Source of the DNA: an uncultured Oscillibacter sp.
GTDB taxonomy: Bacteria > Bacillota > Clostridia > Oscillospirales > Oscillospiraceae
Assembly (NCBI GenBank): GCA_910583695.1
Contig: CAJTZL010000046.1
Location: 1-25,866, forward strand
DNA: 25,866 bases
Direction of reading: 5' to 3'
A program made the position numbers and the translations under genes. The notes beneath the pieces were generated by a model. The model was given only the letters and a program-made list of their open reading frames with translations, had not been told where the DNA came from and searched no databases. Shown here piece after piece: positions 1 to 7,822 of this stretch; position 1 is the first letter of the stretch, and every line of letters begins with the position of its first letter.

Positions 1-29
1 GACGCTTTGCGTCCCGCTTCCGCCGTCCC

Positions 30-701
30 TCAGCGGGACAGGCACTCGCTTACGACGGCGGCCACTTCCCGGTGGATGTCCTCCGGCGTCCGGGGAAGGC
101 CCCCGGCGGCGCAGTTCACCACGGCCCAGCCCTGGGCCCGGGCAATTTCCCCGGCGCACTCCCGGCAAAGGCGGAGGTAGTCCCCGTCCCGCTCGTGGAT
201 ATCGGCGGAGGTGTTGGTCTCCGCCTCCCGGCGGCGCATCAGGCGGTTCGCCGCCTCGGTGGGCATGTCCAGATACAGCACCAGATCCGGCTCCGGAAGC
301 CCCAGGCGGCGGTACTCCAGGTCAAAGAGCCAGTCCAGGAACTCCCGCCGCTCCCCCTCCGGGAGCTTGGAGGCCTGATGGACGGCGTTGGAGGTGGTGT
401 AGCGGTTGGCCACCACCACGCCGCCGGATTCGTAGAAGGTTCCCCAGTCTTCCTTGTAGGAGGCAAAGCGGTCCACGGCGAACATGACGGAGGCGGCGCA
501 GGCGTTCACGTCCCCGGGCTTTCCCCCCAGGGCTCCGTGGAGGTACAGATTGGCGGGCTCGGCAAAGGGACTGCCGTACCGGGGAAAGTCGATCTCCCGG
601 CAGAAGACGCCCCGGGCGGCCAGATATGCCAGCAGAAGCCCCGCCTGCGTCGCCTTGCCGGAGCCGTCGGTGCCCTCCAGAACAATCAGTTTTCCCCTCA
701 T
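30..701 (-). CDS. tmk: Thymidylate kinase (dTMP kinase)
   Basis: 223-aa cytosolic kinase that phosphorylates dTMP to dTDP for DNA synthesis. The P-loop GTDGSGKAT is at residues 10-18, followed by an IDFPRYGSPFA segment (the D-F-P dTMP-binding region) and the VDRFASYKEDW and VVVANRYTTSNAVHQ segments typical of the family. Length is normal. The open frame runs further upstream, but the start is set at ATG 701 because the P-loop must lie near the N-terminus and because this ATG overlaps the stop of the preceding glycosyltransferase gene as ATGA, indicating translational coupling. The P-loop has Ala where Thr or Ser is usual (GKAT rather than GKTT or GKST). I believe this variant occurs in clostridial homologues, so it is not taken as inactivation. 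Family call is sure. Confidence 0.93.
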   Translation of the reverse strand: MRGKLIVLEGTDGSGKATQAGLLLAYLAARGVFCREIDFPRYGSPFAEPANLYLHGALGGKPGDVNACAASVMFAVDRFASYKEDWGTFYESGGVVVANRYTTSNAVHQASKLPEGERREFLDWLFDLEYRRLGLPEPDLVLYLDMPTEAANRLMRRREAETNTSADIHERDGDYLRLCRECAGEIARAQGWAVVNCAAGGLPRTPEDIHREVAAVVSECLSR

Positions 702-1417
702 CCCCGCCGCTTCTCCTTTTGCACGTGGATCAGGAACAGCGGCAGCTTCATCATCCGACCCGCCCGGCGGGGATCGCTGCACAGGCGGTAAAACCACTCC
801 AGGCCGTGGTCGGACCAGAATTTCGGGGCCCGCTCCACCACGCCGGCAAACACGTCCAGGCTTCCCCCCAGGCCGCAGAGGAGGCGGGCTCCGGCGGCCT
901 TGCCGTGCTTCGCCATCCAAAGCTCCTGCTTGGGCGCGCCCAGGCAGACGAAGACGCAATCCGCCCCGCTCTGCCGGATATCCTCCAGAACGGGGCCGTC
1001 TTCCTGGAAATAGCCGTCCCGGGTTCCGGCGATCTTCAGCCCCGGGTATCTGGCCGCCAGCCGTTCCCCGGCGGCCTCCGCCACCCCGGGCTTGGCCCCC
1101 AGGAGGTAGAGGGACAGCCCCTCCGCCGCCATGCGCTCCATCAGCCCGGCGGCAAACTCGATGCCGGGGACCTTTTCCTTCAGGGGCGTGCCCAGCATTC
1201 CGGCCCCCTTCACCACGCCGACGCCGTCGGGGAGCACCAGGTCCGCCCCGTTCACCGCCTGCCGGGCGGCCAGATTTTCCCGGCAGACCTCCACAATTTC
1301 CGGGTTGGGCGTCACCACGTAGTGGGTCCCGGGACTGTGGAGCAGCTCCATCCCCCGGGCCACCGCCTCGTCCATGGTGACATTGTCAAATCCCACGCCC
1401 AGCACATTGATCCGCAC
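698..1417 (-). CDS. WecG/TagA/CpsF-family glycosyltransferase
   Basis: 239-aa GT26-family enzyme. Characterised relatives transfer N-acetylmannosamine (or ManNAcA) onto GlcNAc-diphospho-undecaprenol at the membrane, the committed step of wall teichoic acid or enterobacterial common antigen linkage-unit synthesis. Visible hallmarks are VTPNPEIV (residues 35-42), the LPDGVGVV loop with candidate catalytic Asp64, YLLGAKPG, the CLGAPKQELWM block, and the C-terminal WFYRL-DPRR-R basic segment that binds membrane. The start is GTG 1417, preceded by GAGGTGAT at ideal spacing; an ATG slightly upstream is out of frame. The 3' end overlaps tmk by 4 nt. The acceptor cannot be told from sequence, and no other teichoic acid gene is visible here. 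Confidence 0.9.
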   Translation of the reverse strand: MRINVLGVGFDNVTMDEAVARGMELLHSPGTHYVVTPNPEIVEVCRENLAARQAVNGADLVLPDGVGVVKGAGMLGTPLKEKVPGIEFAAGLMERMAAEGLSLYLLGAKPGVAEAAGERLAARYPGLKIAGTRDGYFQEDGPVLEDIRQSGADCVFVCLGAPKQELWMAKHGKAAGARLLCGLGGSLDVFAGVVERAPKFWSDHGLEWFYRLCSDPRRAGRMMKLPLFLIHVQKEKRRG

Positions 1418-1474
1418 GGGATCACCTCATTTCCGTTTCCTGCCGCACCGGCATATTATTACCATTTTATATGC

Positions 1475-1503
1475 ATTATAGCATAGGTCAGACTTCTTGT
1501 CCA
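1475..1503 (-). promoter_or_regulatory. Sigma-A-type promoter for glycosyltransferase-tmk
   Basis: On the minus strand TGGACA (1498-1503) is followed after exactly 17 nt by a perfect TATAAT (1475-1480). The -35 box lies within the last codons of the upstream EamA gene. This suggests that the glycosyltransferase-tmk pair has its own promoter in addition to any read-through. Confidence 0.7.
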
Positions 1504-2429
1504 TCTCCAAATGTCCCGCCGGTGCGGACGATCCGCCCCTTCAGCGGGAAGGGCAGCTGGGCCAGCACCACTGCCGCCAGCATCAGAGCGCAGCCCAGGT
1601 ACTCCCGCCCGGTCATCCGGTTTCCCAGAATCAGCGCCTCCGCCACCACGGCAAACAGGGACTCCATGCTCATCAGCAGGGACACCACCGCCGGGTTGGA
1701 ATCTTTCTGGGCCAGAATCTGGAGGGTGTAGGCCACGCCACTGGAGAACACGCCCACATACAGCACCGGCCCCAGATAGCGGGGCAGCAGCTCCAGGGGC
1801 GGTGGGGTCTCCGCCAGCGCCCCGGCGGCGGAGAGAAGGGTCATGACCAGAAACTGGACGCAGGACAGGGCCACGCCGTCCACCTTGTTGGTAAAGTGGT
1901 CCACCGCCAGAATCTGAGCGGTAAAGCAGAAGGCGCAGATCAGCACGTAGAGGTCCCCTCCGGTGATGGTCAGCGCCTCCGTGACGCAGAGGCAGTACAG
2001 CCCCGCCACCGCCAGGGCCACCCCCAGCCACAGGGCCCGGGGGACCTTCCTCCCCAGAACCAGTCCCGCCAGAGGCACCAGGACAATGTACAGCGCCGTG
2101 ATGAACCCCGCCTTGCCGGGGGTGGTGGTCTCCAGGCCCTTCTGCTGGAAGAAGCTGGCCACCGCCAGGGCCGCGCCGCAGCAGAGGCCCCCCAGGACCA
2201 GATCCCGGCGGGACCCGGCGGAGGCGGGAGACTCTCCCCTCCTCCGCCGCCAGGAGGCCCGGAGGCCGCAGAGACCCAGCAGGAAGAAGAAGGCGATGAC
2301 CGCCCGGGCGGTGTTGAAGGTAAAGGGGCCCATATACTCCGCGGCCACGCTCTGGGCCACGAAGGCGGTGCCCCAGATCATGGCCGTGACCAGGGGCAGG
2401 ACGTTCTGGCGAACTCGGTTGATTTTCAT
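1488..2429 (-). CDS. EamA-family (DMT superfamily) transporter
   Basis: 313-aa polytopic inner-membrane protein with about ten hydrophobic segments arranged as two EamA repeats. The first begins VTAMIWGTAFVAQSVAAEYM (residues 13-32) and the second around LLCALG-type helices after residue 150, ending LGCALMLAAVVLAQLPF. Such proteins export or import small metabolites; the substrate cannot be deduced. The longer open frame begins at 2528, but ATG 2429 is chosen because GGAG lies 8 nt upstream and the residues before it are not membrane-protein-like. It is divergent from the mpg gene across 92 bp. Confidence 0.88.
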   Translation of the reverse strand: MKINRVRQNVLPLVTAMIWGTAFVAQSVAAEYMGPFTFNTARAVIAFFFLLGLCGLRASWRRRRGESPASAGSRRDLVLGGLCCGAALAVASFFQQKGLETTTPGKAGFITALYIVLVPLAGLVLGRKVPRALWLGVALAVAGLYCLCVTEALTITGGDLYVLICAFCFTAQILAVDHFTNKVDGVALSCVQFLVMTLLSAAGALAETPPPLELLPRYLGPVLYVGVFSSGVAYTLQILAQKDSNPAVVSLLMSMESLFAVVAEALILGNRMTGREYLGCALMLAAVVLAQLPFPLKGRIVRTGGTFGDGQEV

Positions 2430-2434
2430 TTCTC

Positions 2435-2463
2435 TTGCTCCATGTTCTCTTCTGTGATATACT
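2435..2463 (+). promoter_or_regulatory. Promoter for mpg-HAD transcript
   Basis: TTGCTC (2435-2440), 17-nt spacer, TATACT (2458-2463) preceded by TGA, an extended -10. The leader downstream carries a perfect GCGGCC-cag-GGCCGC hairpin at 2475-2489 before the ribosome binding site. Confidence 0.6.
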
Positions 2464-2521
2464 GAAATGGTTCTGCGGCCCAGGGCCGCGCAAATCAGTA
2501 TTCTAACACCGAGGTGAGAAA

Positions 2522-3142
2522 ATGGCAAGGCTTTCCCGTGAATTCTACGCCCAGGACACCCTGGAGGCCGCCCGGGCCCTGCTGGGCAAGGTCCTGGTCC
2601 GCCGCCTGGGAGACGAACTTCTGGCCGGGCGCATTGTGGAAACCGAGGCCTATGTGGGCCGCTGCGACAAGGCCTGCCACGCCTACGGCTACCGCCGGAC
2701 GGCCCGGACGGAGACCCTGTTCTCCCAGCCGGGAACGGCCTATATCTACCTGATCTACGGCATGTACCACTGCCTGAACTTCGTCACGGAGCCGGAGGGA
2801 GAGCCCGCCGCCGTGCTCCTCCGGGGCCTGGAGCCCCTGGCGGGCACGGAGACCATGGCCCGCCTGCGCTACGGGGACAAGCCCCTGACAGCTTACCGAA
2901 GGAAGAATTTTCTCAACGGCCCCGGAAAGGTCTGTCGGGCCCTGGCCCTCACCCGGGCGGAGAACGGGCTGGACTTGACGGGGGACACGCTGTTCCTCTG
3001 CGACGGGCCAGAGGACGCAGGGCTGACCCCCTTCCCGGTTCCGGCGGGGGAAACCGTCGCCGCCGGGCCCCGCATCGGGGTGGATTACGCGGAGGAGGCC
3101 CGGGACTTTCCCTGGCGCTTCCGCCTGGTAAAGGAGGAGTGA
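2522..3142 (+). CDS. mpg: DNA-3-methyladenine glycosylase (MPG/AAG family)
   Basis: 206-aa monofunctional base-excision repair enzyme that cuts alkylated purines such as 3-methyladenine from DNA. Family motifs are visible in order: LGKVLVRR near residue 23, VETEAYVG (catalytic glutamate in the ETEAY block), TLFSQPGTAYIYLIYGMYHC with the tyrosine-rich DNA-binding loop, AVLLRGLEP, and the C-terminal PRIGVDYA plus PWRF. Length matches bacterial family members. ATG 2522 follows GAGGTGAG at good spacing. The next gene starts 4 nt after the stop and its ribosome binding site overlaps the end of this gene, so the two are co-transcribed. Confidence 0.94.
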   Translation: MARLSREFYAQDTLEAARALLGKVLVRRLGDELLAGRIVETEAYVGRCDKACHAYGYRRTARTETLFSQPGTAYIYLIYGMYHCLNFVTEPEGEPAAVLLRGLEPLAGTETMARLRYGDKPLTAYRRKNFLNGPGKVCRALALTRAENGLDLTGDTLFLCDGPEDAGLTPFPVPAGETVAAGPRIGVDYAEEARDFPWRFRLVKEE

Positions 3143-3146
3143 GGGA

Positions 3147-3788
3147 ATGTTTTTCTTCGATATGGACGGGGTGCTGACAGACTCCAACGGCGTCTGGAAG
3201 AAGGTTGACCGGGAATTTCTGGCCCGCCGGGGAATGAAGTACACCCACGCCTATTACGAGGGCGTGGCCCACGTGCCCCTGCCTCTGGCGGCGGTGTTCA
3301 CCAAGGAGTTCTGCAAGCTGCCGGAGTCCTGCGAGGCCATTGTGGCCGAGTGGATGGAGCTGGCGGCGGACTCCTATGCCCACGTGCCGGTAAAGCCCGG
3401 CGTCCGGGCCTATCTCAAGCAGTGCAAAGCGGAGGGGCGGCGGATGGCCGTGGTGACTTCCAGCGTGCCGGAGCACTGCCACATGGCCCTGGAGGCCCTG
3501 GGGCTGGAGAAGTACTTTGAGCGGGTGACGTTTGCCCAGGAGCTGGGGCTGGAGAAGCGGAAGCCGGAGGTCTGGCTGGCCGCCGCCAAGGCCGCCGGGG
3601 TCCGACCGGAGGACTGCACCATCTTTGACGACAGTCTGGCCGCCTGCCAGGGGGCCAGGGCCGCCAGGATGCGGGTGGTGGGGGTCTACGATGGGCTCTT
3701 TGCCCAGGATGAGAAGGAGATGCGGGGGTATTGCGACGTGTATATCAAGAGCTTTGAGGAGCTTCTTTGGCAGCCCAGGAGGGGCTGA
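3147..3788 (+). CDS. HAD-superfamily hydrolase (subfamily IA)
   Basis: 213-aa cytosolic phosphatase-like protein of the phosphoglycolate phosphatase / beta-phosphoglucomutase type. Motif I is FFDMDGVLTDS with nucleophile Asp5 and acid/base Asp7. Motif II is VVTSSVPEH, motif III is the Lys in EKRKPEVW, and motif IV is TIFDDSLAACQGARAA. A helical cap domain lies between motifs I and II. The substrate cannot be named. The ribosome binding site AAGGAGGAG lies inside the end of mpg, so translation is probably coupled to the glycosylase. Confidence 0.9.
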   Translation: MFFFDMDGVLTDSNGVWKKVDREFLARRGMKYTHAYYEGVAHVPLPLAAVFTKEFCKLPESCEAIVAEWMELAADSYAHVPVKPGVRAYLKQCKAEGRRMAVVTSSVPEHCHMALEALGLEKYFERVTFAQELGLEKRKPEVWLAAAKAAGVRPEDCTIFDDSLAACQGARAARMRVVGVYDGLFAQDEKEMRGYCDVYIKSFEELLWQPRRG

Positions 3789-3817
3789 TGCTCACCCTTC
3801 GGGCGGGGAAGAATGGC

Positions 3818-3840
3818 AACCAGCGATGGCTGGTTCTTTG
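3818..3840 (+). terminator. Weak terminator-like hairpin after HAD gene
   Basis: AACCAGC (3818-3824), loop gatg, GCTGGTT (3829-3835), then cttt. The 7-bp stem is perfect, but the T-tract is short and broken. The rest of 3841-4031 holds no convincing gene. Confidence 0.4.
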
Positions 3841-4031
3841 CACGGTCCAAAAGAGAAAAAGAAGGAACGGCCCGCGGGGGGACGGGGAGACACGGCTGAA
3901 TGATCGGCGGAGCCGGAATGACTTCCCTCGCGCAATTGGATTCGGCGGGAGCTTCTCCCTCAATGAATGGACCAGCTTCTCTTTCCGCTGCCGCTGATCT
4001 GGTGGTTTCGCCGGAGGGGCGGCAGTGAAAT

Positions 4032-4655
4032 ATGGTGGTGGGTATGGATTCTTTGACTGACGCCCTCCTCTCCACCCGGGAGGAGGGGGACCAACTGGCC
4101 GGGCGTGATTTTGAGCGGGAAGCGGCGGAGAGGCTGGACCTCTCGGACCTCACCTTTCAGCAGGTCCGCTTTGCCCGCTGCCAATTTACCAACTGCGATT
4201 TCAGCGGCGCGGCCTTTTTCGGCTGCGCCTTTGAGGATTGCGCCTTTTCCGGCTGCCGCTTTGCCGTCAGCTTCTGGAGGGACGCCGCCCTCTCCGGCTG
4301 CAAGGCCGAGGGCGGGGACTTCCGCAAGGCCCGTTTCAAGGGCTGCGCCCTGGACCGTCTGCGCCTCCGCTGGGCCAACCTCACCGGAGCCCTCTGGGAG
4401 CGCTGTGCCCTGACGGACTGCGATTTGACGGAGAGCGGCTGTCAGGAGCTCCGGGTGGTGAAAACCACTCTGCAAGCCGTGAATTTCACCCGGGCAGACC
4501 TGTTCCGGGCTGTTCTCAAGGGGACGGACCTCTCCGGCTGCACCCTGGACGGCGTGACCCTCTCCGCCTCCTGCCAGGAACTCCGGGGCGCGAAGATTCA
4601 CGCCGCCCAAGCGGCGGTGGTGGCCCGAATCCTGGGCATCGAAATTGCGGACTGA
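4032..4655 (+). CDS. Pentapeptide-repeat protein, Qnr-like
   Basis: 207-aa protein built of A(D/N)LXX-type pentapeptides that would fold as a right-handed quadrilateral beta-helix. Runs such as FTNCDFSGAAFFGCAFEDCA (about residues 52-71) and LTDCDLTESG show a Phe, Leu or Met at the centre of each five-residue step. A break without repeats near CQELRVVK resembles the module interruption of Qnr/MfpA proteins. The C-terminal AAQAAVVARILGIEIAD strongly recalls the helix-plus-LGI tail of Qnr proteins, and the length (about 210 aa) is the same. Qnr-type proteins bind DNA gyrase and protect it from quinolones; activity here is inference. The start is uncertain: ATG 4032 has GGAGGGG about 12 nt upstream, and ATG 4044 is an alternative. 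Confidence 0.85.
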   Translation: MVVGMDSLTDALLSTREEGDQLAGRDFEREAAERLDLSDLTFQQVRFARCQFTNCDFSGAAFFGCAFEDCAFSGCRFAVSFWRDAALSGCKAEGGDFRKARFKGCALDRLRLRWANLTGALWERCALTDCDLTESGCQELRVVKTTLQAVNFTRADLFRAVLKGTDLSGCTLDGVTLSASCQELRGAKIHAAQAAVVARILGIEIAD

Positions 4656-4775
4656 GCCGGGCCCGGGGCCCTGATAGGCTGCATCCCCAGCCGTCCGGCT
4701 CCTTCCCCGTTCCCTTCGGGGCCCCGGCGGCAACCGCGGATTCTGCGGGGAGAGGAGCGGGCGGGGATGCACAAA

Positions 4776-4804
4776 AACGACGCGGGAGGGCCAAGCCCTC
4801 CCGC
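4776..4804 (-). terminator. Terminator downstream of htrA
   Basis: A perfect 10-bp stem (4782-4791 with 4795-4804, 3-nt loop) is followed on the minus strand by GTCG and TTTTT. It lies about 180 nt after the htrA stop. On the plus strand the same stem has no useful T-tract. Confidence 0.6.
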
Positions 4805-4883
4805 ACTTTGGCTTTATATGGCCTTTCGCCATTCCGGCGGGTATCTCCCGCCCTGCCTTCATCTATCTACACCATCCCCGCCC

Positions 4884-4901
4884 GCCGCATAGCGGCTTTT
4901 T
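4884..4901 (+). terminator. Small hairpin with T-run after pentapeptide gene
   Basis: GCCGC-ata-... stem closed by GCGGC (4892-4896) followed by TTTTT. The stem is only 5 bp. It could end the pentapeptide transcript, but this is weak. Confidence 0.35.
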
Positions 4902-4984
4902 CGCCTTGCCGCAGCTCTTGCCGCGAAGCCGCCTCCGGGCGCGGGAGGACGTATCCCTGCGGGACCCTCCGGGTCCCTATCAAA

Positions 4985-6364
4985 TCAGCCGTAGAAATAG
5001 CGGAACAGGTCCTCAAAGGGGTTGCCGTAGTATCCTCCATTTCCATTGCCGAAATTGTTGTTCCCGTTTCCGGGATATTGCTGGGTCTGCTCCTGGGGCT
5101 GCTCCTCCTTGGGCGCCGCGCCCCAGGTGATCTCCACGGTGACGGAGCCCTCGGGCCGGTAGACCTCCAGGGTGGCGGTGTCCCCGGCGGAGTACTTCTT
5201 CTTCGCCAGATTCAGGTCCTCCACGGATTTCACCGCCGTATCGTCCACCTTGGTGATCACGTCGCCCATTTTCAGCCCCGCCTTGTCGGCGGCGCTGTCC
5301 GGCTCCACATAGTTGATGAACACGCCGGAGGTAACGTCATAGTGGAACTGGGCCGCCCAGCTCTCCGTCATGGTCTGGGGGGTGATGCCCAGATACGCCC
5401 GGTTGGAGACGTATCCGTTGGTCATGATATCCTTTACCATGGAGAACACGTCGTTCATGGGAATCGCAAAGCCCAGGCCCTCCACCGTGGTGCCGTTGGA
5501 GGACTGCGAATACTTGGCCGAGACGATGCCCACCACCTCGCCGTACTGGTTGAAGAGGGGCCCGCCGGAGTTTCCGGGGTTGATGGAGGTGTCCGTCTGG
5601 ATCATGTTAAAGGGCGTCCCGTCCACGTTGATGGCCCGATCCACGCAGGAAACCATGCCGCCGCTCATGGAGAAGGTCAGCTCTCCCAGGGGGTTGCCGA
5701 TGGCCAGCACGTGGTCCCCCACGTTCAGCTCTCCGCTGTCCCCCAGGGTGACGGGCTGGAGATTCTCCGCCTCCACCTTGATAACGGCGATGTCGTAGTC
5801 CTCTTCCCCGCCGATATACTGGGCGGAAAATTCGTCTCCGTTGTACATCGTCACCGTCACGGTTTCCGCGCCCTTGACCACGTGGTAGTTGGTGAGGATA
5901 TAGCCGTCCCTGCTCAGCACGAAGCCGGACCCGGCGGAGGCCGTCTCCACCGGCTGGCCATAGAAGTTGTATCCGGCGGTGGCGGAGGTGCGGATGGACA
6001 CCACGCTGTTGACGTTGGCCGCATAGACCTCCGCATCGCTCAGGAGCGTTTTTCCGTCCACCTCCCGGAGGGACACCTGGGCGGCAGGGCGGCTGGAGAC
6101 GTTGATTTCACTCTCGTTCCCCCCGCCGTAGCGGGAGGCGGCCCACACGGCCCCGCCGCCCGCCGCGCCGCCAAGCAGGGCGCAGCTCAGGGCCAGGGCG
6201 GCGATCTTCAAACCAAGGCGGTTTTTCTTCACGGGCTTCCACTCCATTTCGGGCCCCTGGGGGCCGGGCTGTTCGCCGGGGCGGACGGCCTCCCGCTGGT
6301 GGGAAAGCTCACTGCCGTCCTTCCGGTAGGTGTAGTGGTACAGATTGTGTTCGTCGTTATACAT
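4985..6364 (-). CDS. htrA: HtrA/DegP-like membrane-anchored serine protease with PDZ domain
   Basis: 459-aa extracytoplasmic quality-control protease. Residues 1-48 are cytoplasmic and polar; a single membrane anchor spans about 50-76 (LKIAALALSCALLGGAAGGG). A trypsin-like S1C domain covers about 105-320 with triad His161 (TNYHVV), Asp191 (EDYDIAVIK) and Ser266 (INPGNSGGPL). One PDZ domain follows at about 325-415 (RAYLGI, GDVITKVDD). The last 45 residues are a Gln/Asn/Gly/Tyr-rich tail (QQYPGNGNNNFGNGNGGYYG) ending in an aromatic FEDLFRYFYG. This layout matches Gram-positive HtrA. ATG 6364 follows AAGGAGG at ideal spacing. It stands alone on its strand. Confidence 0.93.
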   Translation of the reverse strand: MYNDEHNLYHYTYRKDGSELSHQREAVRPGEQPGPQGPEMEWKPVKKNRLGLKIAALALSCALLGGAAGGGAVWAASRYGGGNESEINVSSRPAAQVSLREVDGKTLLSDAEVYAANVNSVVSIRTSATAGYNFYGQPVETASAGSGFVLSRDGYILTNYHVVKGAETVTVTMYNGDEFSAQYIGGEEDYDIAVIKVEAENLQPVTLGDSGELNVGDHVLAIGNPLGELTFSMSGGMVSCVDRAINVDGTPFNMIQTDTSINPGNSGGPLFNQYGEVVGIVSAKYSQSSNGTTVEGLGFAIPMNDVFSMVKDIMTNGYVSNRAYLGITPQTMTESWAAQFHYDVTSGVFINYVEPDSAADKAGLKMGDVITKVDDTAVKSVEDLNLAKKKYSAGDTATLEVYRPEGSVTVEITWGAAPKEEQPQEQTQQYPGNGNNNFGNGNGGYYGNPFEDLFRYFYG

Positions 6365-6761
6365 AATCGGTTTCCTCCTTCATTATGTATCCCGGTTCTT
6401 CCTTTCTTAGAAGCTAAGATAACAGGGATTCATGTCGAACGTGTGAACTGGAATTGTCTGGTTTTTAAATTCTGGGGAATTTCGCCGCTTCCGGCTCCCT
6501 TGATTGGATGGGCTTAGTATAGACGGAAGAACTTAAAACTTGCTGAAAGAAGTTTGAAAGATTTTTGAACTTGGAACCCCTTGCCAACCCTGGGCGGCTG
6601 TGCTATCATGGCAATAGGAACCGGCAGGCCCGCGGAAAAAAGGACAGCCGGAGCGCCTGCCCGGGCAAGGAGGCGTTCCGGGCGGCGGACCCGGCGGATC
6701 GGCCCAAGCCGCCGGAATCGCGGAGCTTGCGGCCGCATGTGGATGAGAGGAATGATCAGCC
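6365..6761. other. Intergenic region upstream of htrA and of the 335-aa gene
   Basis: This 397-bp divergent region is AT-richer from 6400 to 6580 and GC-rich afterwards. It holds one good plus-strand promoter (6581-6609). I find no convincing minus-strand promoter for htrA, although TATACT-like and TTATCT-like boxes occur near 6517 and 6415. Short open frames here overlap promoter sequence and lack ribosome binding sites. Confidence 0.5.
6581..6609 (+). promoter_or_regulatory. Promoter for the 335-aa gene
   Basis: TTGCCA (6581-6586), 17-nt spacer, TATCAT (6604-6609). The predicted leader is about 145 nt and GC-rich. Confidence 0.5.
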
Positions 6762-7769
6762 ATGAGAATTGAAGGGTTCCCGCAGCTTCGGCCGGAATAC
6801 CGGAGAGCCGCATCCCCCTCCGCGCTGTCCAAAACCTTCGGGCAGGTGCTGGAGGCGAAAACGCAGGACCGTTATGTTCCAAGCACCCCGCCGCCTCGAA
6901 CGGAGCCGGAGTTTTCCCTGGCGGAACGGACTTATTATGGCAGTGTTACCGTCAGCAATGCGACCCAGGCAAAGCTGAAGCAGCTGGCGGAACTGGACGC
7001 CCAGGCCGATTATACCGGCATGAGCCCGGACGAAATCTACGCGGAAATCTGGAACCGCTACAACGAAGCCTTTGACGGGAATATGATTGCCATTAAAGGC
7101 TGTATCGCCGGACCTGCGGAATGGTGCGTGGTCAATAACCAATTTTGCGACGAAGTTACGCACCACATTTTCAACCCCGCCATAAACGCCGCCTGGAAAG
7201 AGGGCGTGGAACTCGACGGCAGATCGTATGCGGAGTGGACCTATGAGGAAAAAACCGCGCTGGACCGTTCTTGCAGGGAGAAAGCGGACAAAATCGTTTT
7301 TGACGCTAAGATGAAGGTCTTGGGTTACGACGGAATGAGCTTTGACGAACGGGAGGCGGCAATCCGGGAGAAATACGCTGGAAAAAATACAACCATAGAT
7401 TTTTTAAAAATGCAAAATGAACTACAAGAAACCGGCGTCCTAAACAATAAGATGGGTTGGGAATCGGCACGTCTCTACCGCGCCATGTTGGAGGTCCAGC
7501 TTGAAGATCTCTTTAATCCGAACAGCATTTCTGCGGTTGGATACGAACAGCATTCTTTCATGACGGCGGATCAATGGTATCGCGTGGCGGATCAACCCTT
7601 TGACGCGGCAAAACTGACAGCCGCATTGAAACAGCAGCTGGCCCGTATCAGCGGTCCCAATGACTTTTCCGCTGACTATGTGAACATGATGGAGAATTTC
7701 TTTGATCACTTTGTCACCGGAGCGGCGGACGACAGCCTGGACCAGCTCCTTGCCGCGGCAAAGGAATAG
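6762..7769 (+). CDS. Uncharacterised 335-aa protein with two internal YxGMSxDE motifs
   Basis: I do not recognise this protein. It is soluble-looking with no signal peptide or membrane segment, acidic and largely helical. An internal duplication is visible: residues 84-100 (YTGMSPDEIYAEIWNRY) and 189-205 (YDGMSFDEREAAIREKY) share Y-x-G-M-S-x-D-E-x2-A-x-I-x2-(K/R)-Y, 105 residues apart. Residues 1-50 are Pro/Arg-rich and probably disordered. The codons are visibly richer in A and T (aaa, att, tat) than the flanking genes. ATG 6762 has only a GAGAGG-like site about 12 nt upstream, so the start is moderately sure. The secreted repeat protein starts 53 nt after its stop with no terminator between them, so they may be co-transcribed. 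Confidence 0.8.
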   Translation: MRIEGFPQLRPEYRRAASPSALSKTFGQVLEAKTQDRYVPSTPPPRTEPEFSLAERTYYGSVTVSNATQAKLKQLAELDAQADYTGMSPDEIYAEIWNRYNEAFDGNMIAIKGCIAGPAEWCVVNNQFCDEVTHHIFNPAINAAWKEGVELDGRSYAEWTYEEKTALDRSCREKADKIVFDAKMKVLGYDGMSFDEREAAIREKYAGKNTTIDFLKMQNELQETGVLNNKMGWESARLYRAMLEVQLEDLFNPNSISAVGYEQHSFMTADQWYRVADQPFDAAKLTAALKQQLARISGPNDFSADYVNMMENFFDHFVTGAADDSLDQLLAAAKE

Positions 7770-7822
7770 CGGCTGTGCACGAAATGCGGTAACATCTCTA
7801 TTTTATCAGGAGGTCATTGATT

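Larger units (their letters stand above)
4656..4984. other. Intergenic region between convergent genes
   Basis: There is no credible gene. It contains three inverted repeats: the minus-strand terminator at 4776-4804, a small plus-strand hairpin with T-run at 4884-4901, and GGGACCC-tcc-GGGTCCC at 4961-4977, just after the htrA stop. Confidence 0.6.

Noticed and set aside
3686..4153. Minus-strand open frame of 155 codons covering 3789-4031
   Set aside because: It overlaps two plus-strand genes with clear families, has no ribosome binding site, and the translation is Ser/Arg/Pro-rich noise.
4238..6517. Very long plus-strand open frame (759 codons) across the htrA region
   Set aside because: It is the antisense shadow of htrA, kept open by high GC. 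Its translation is low-complexity Gly/His/Val-rich, it has no ribosome binding site, and the minus strand encodes an unmistakable protease.
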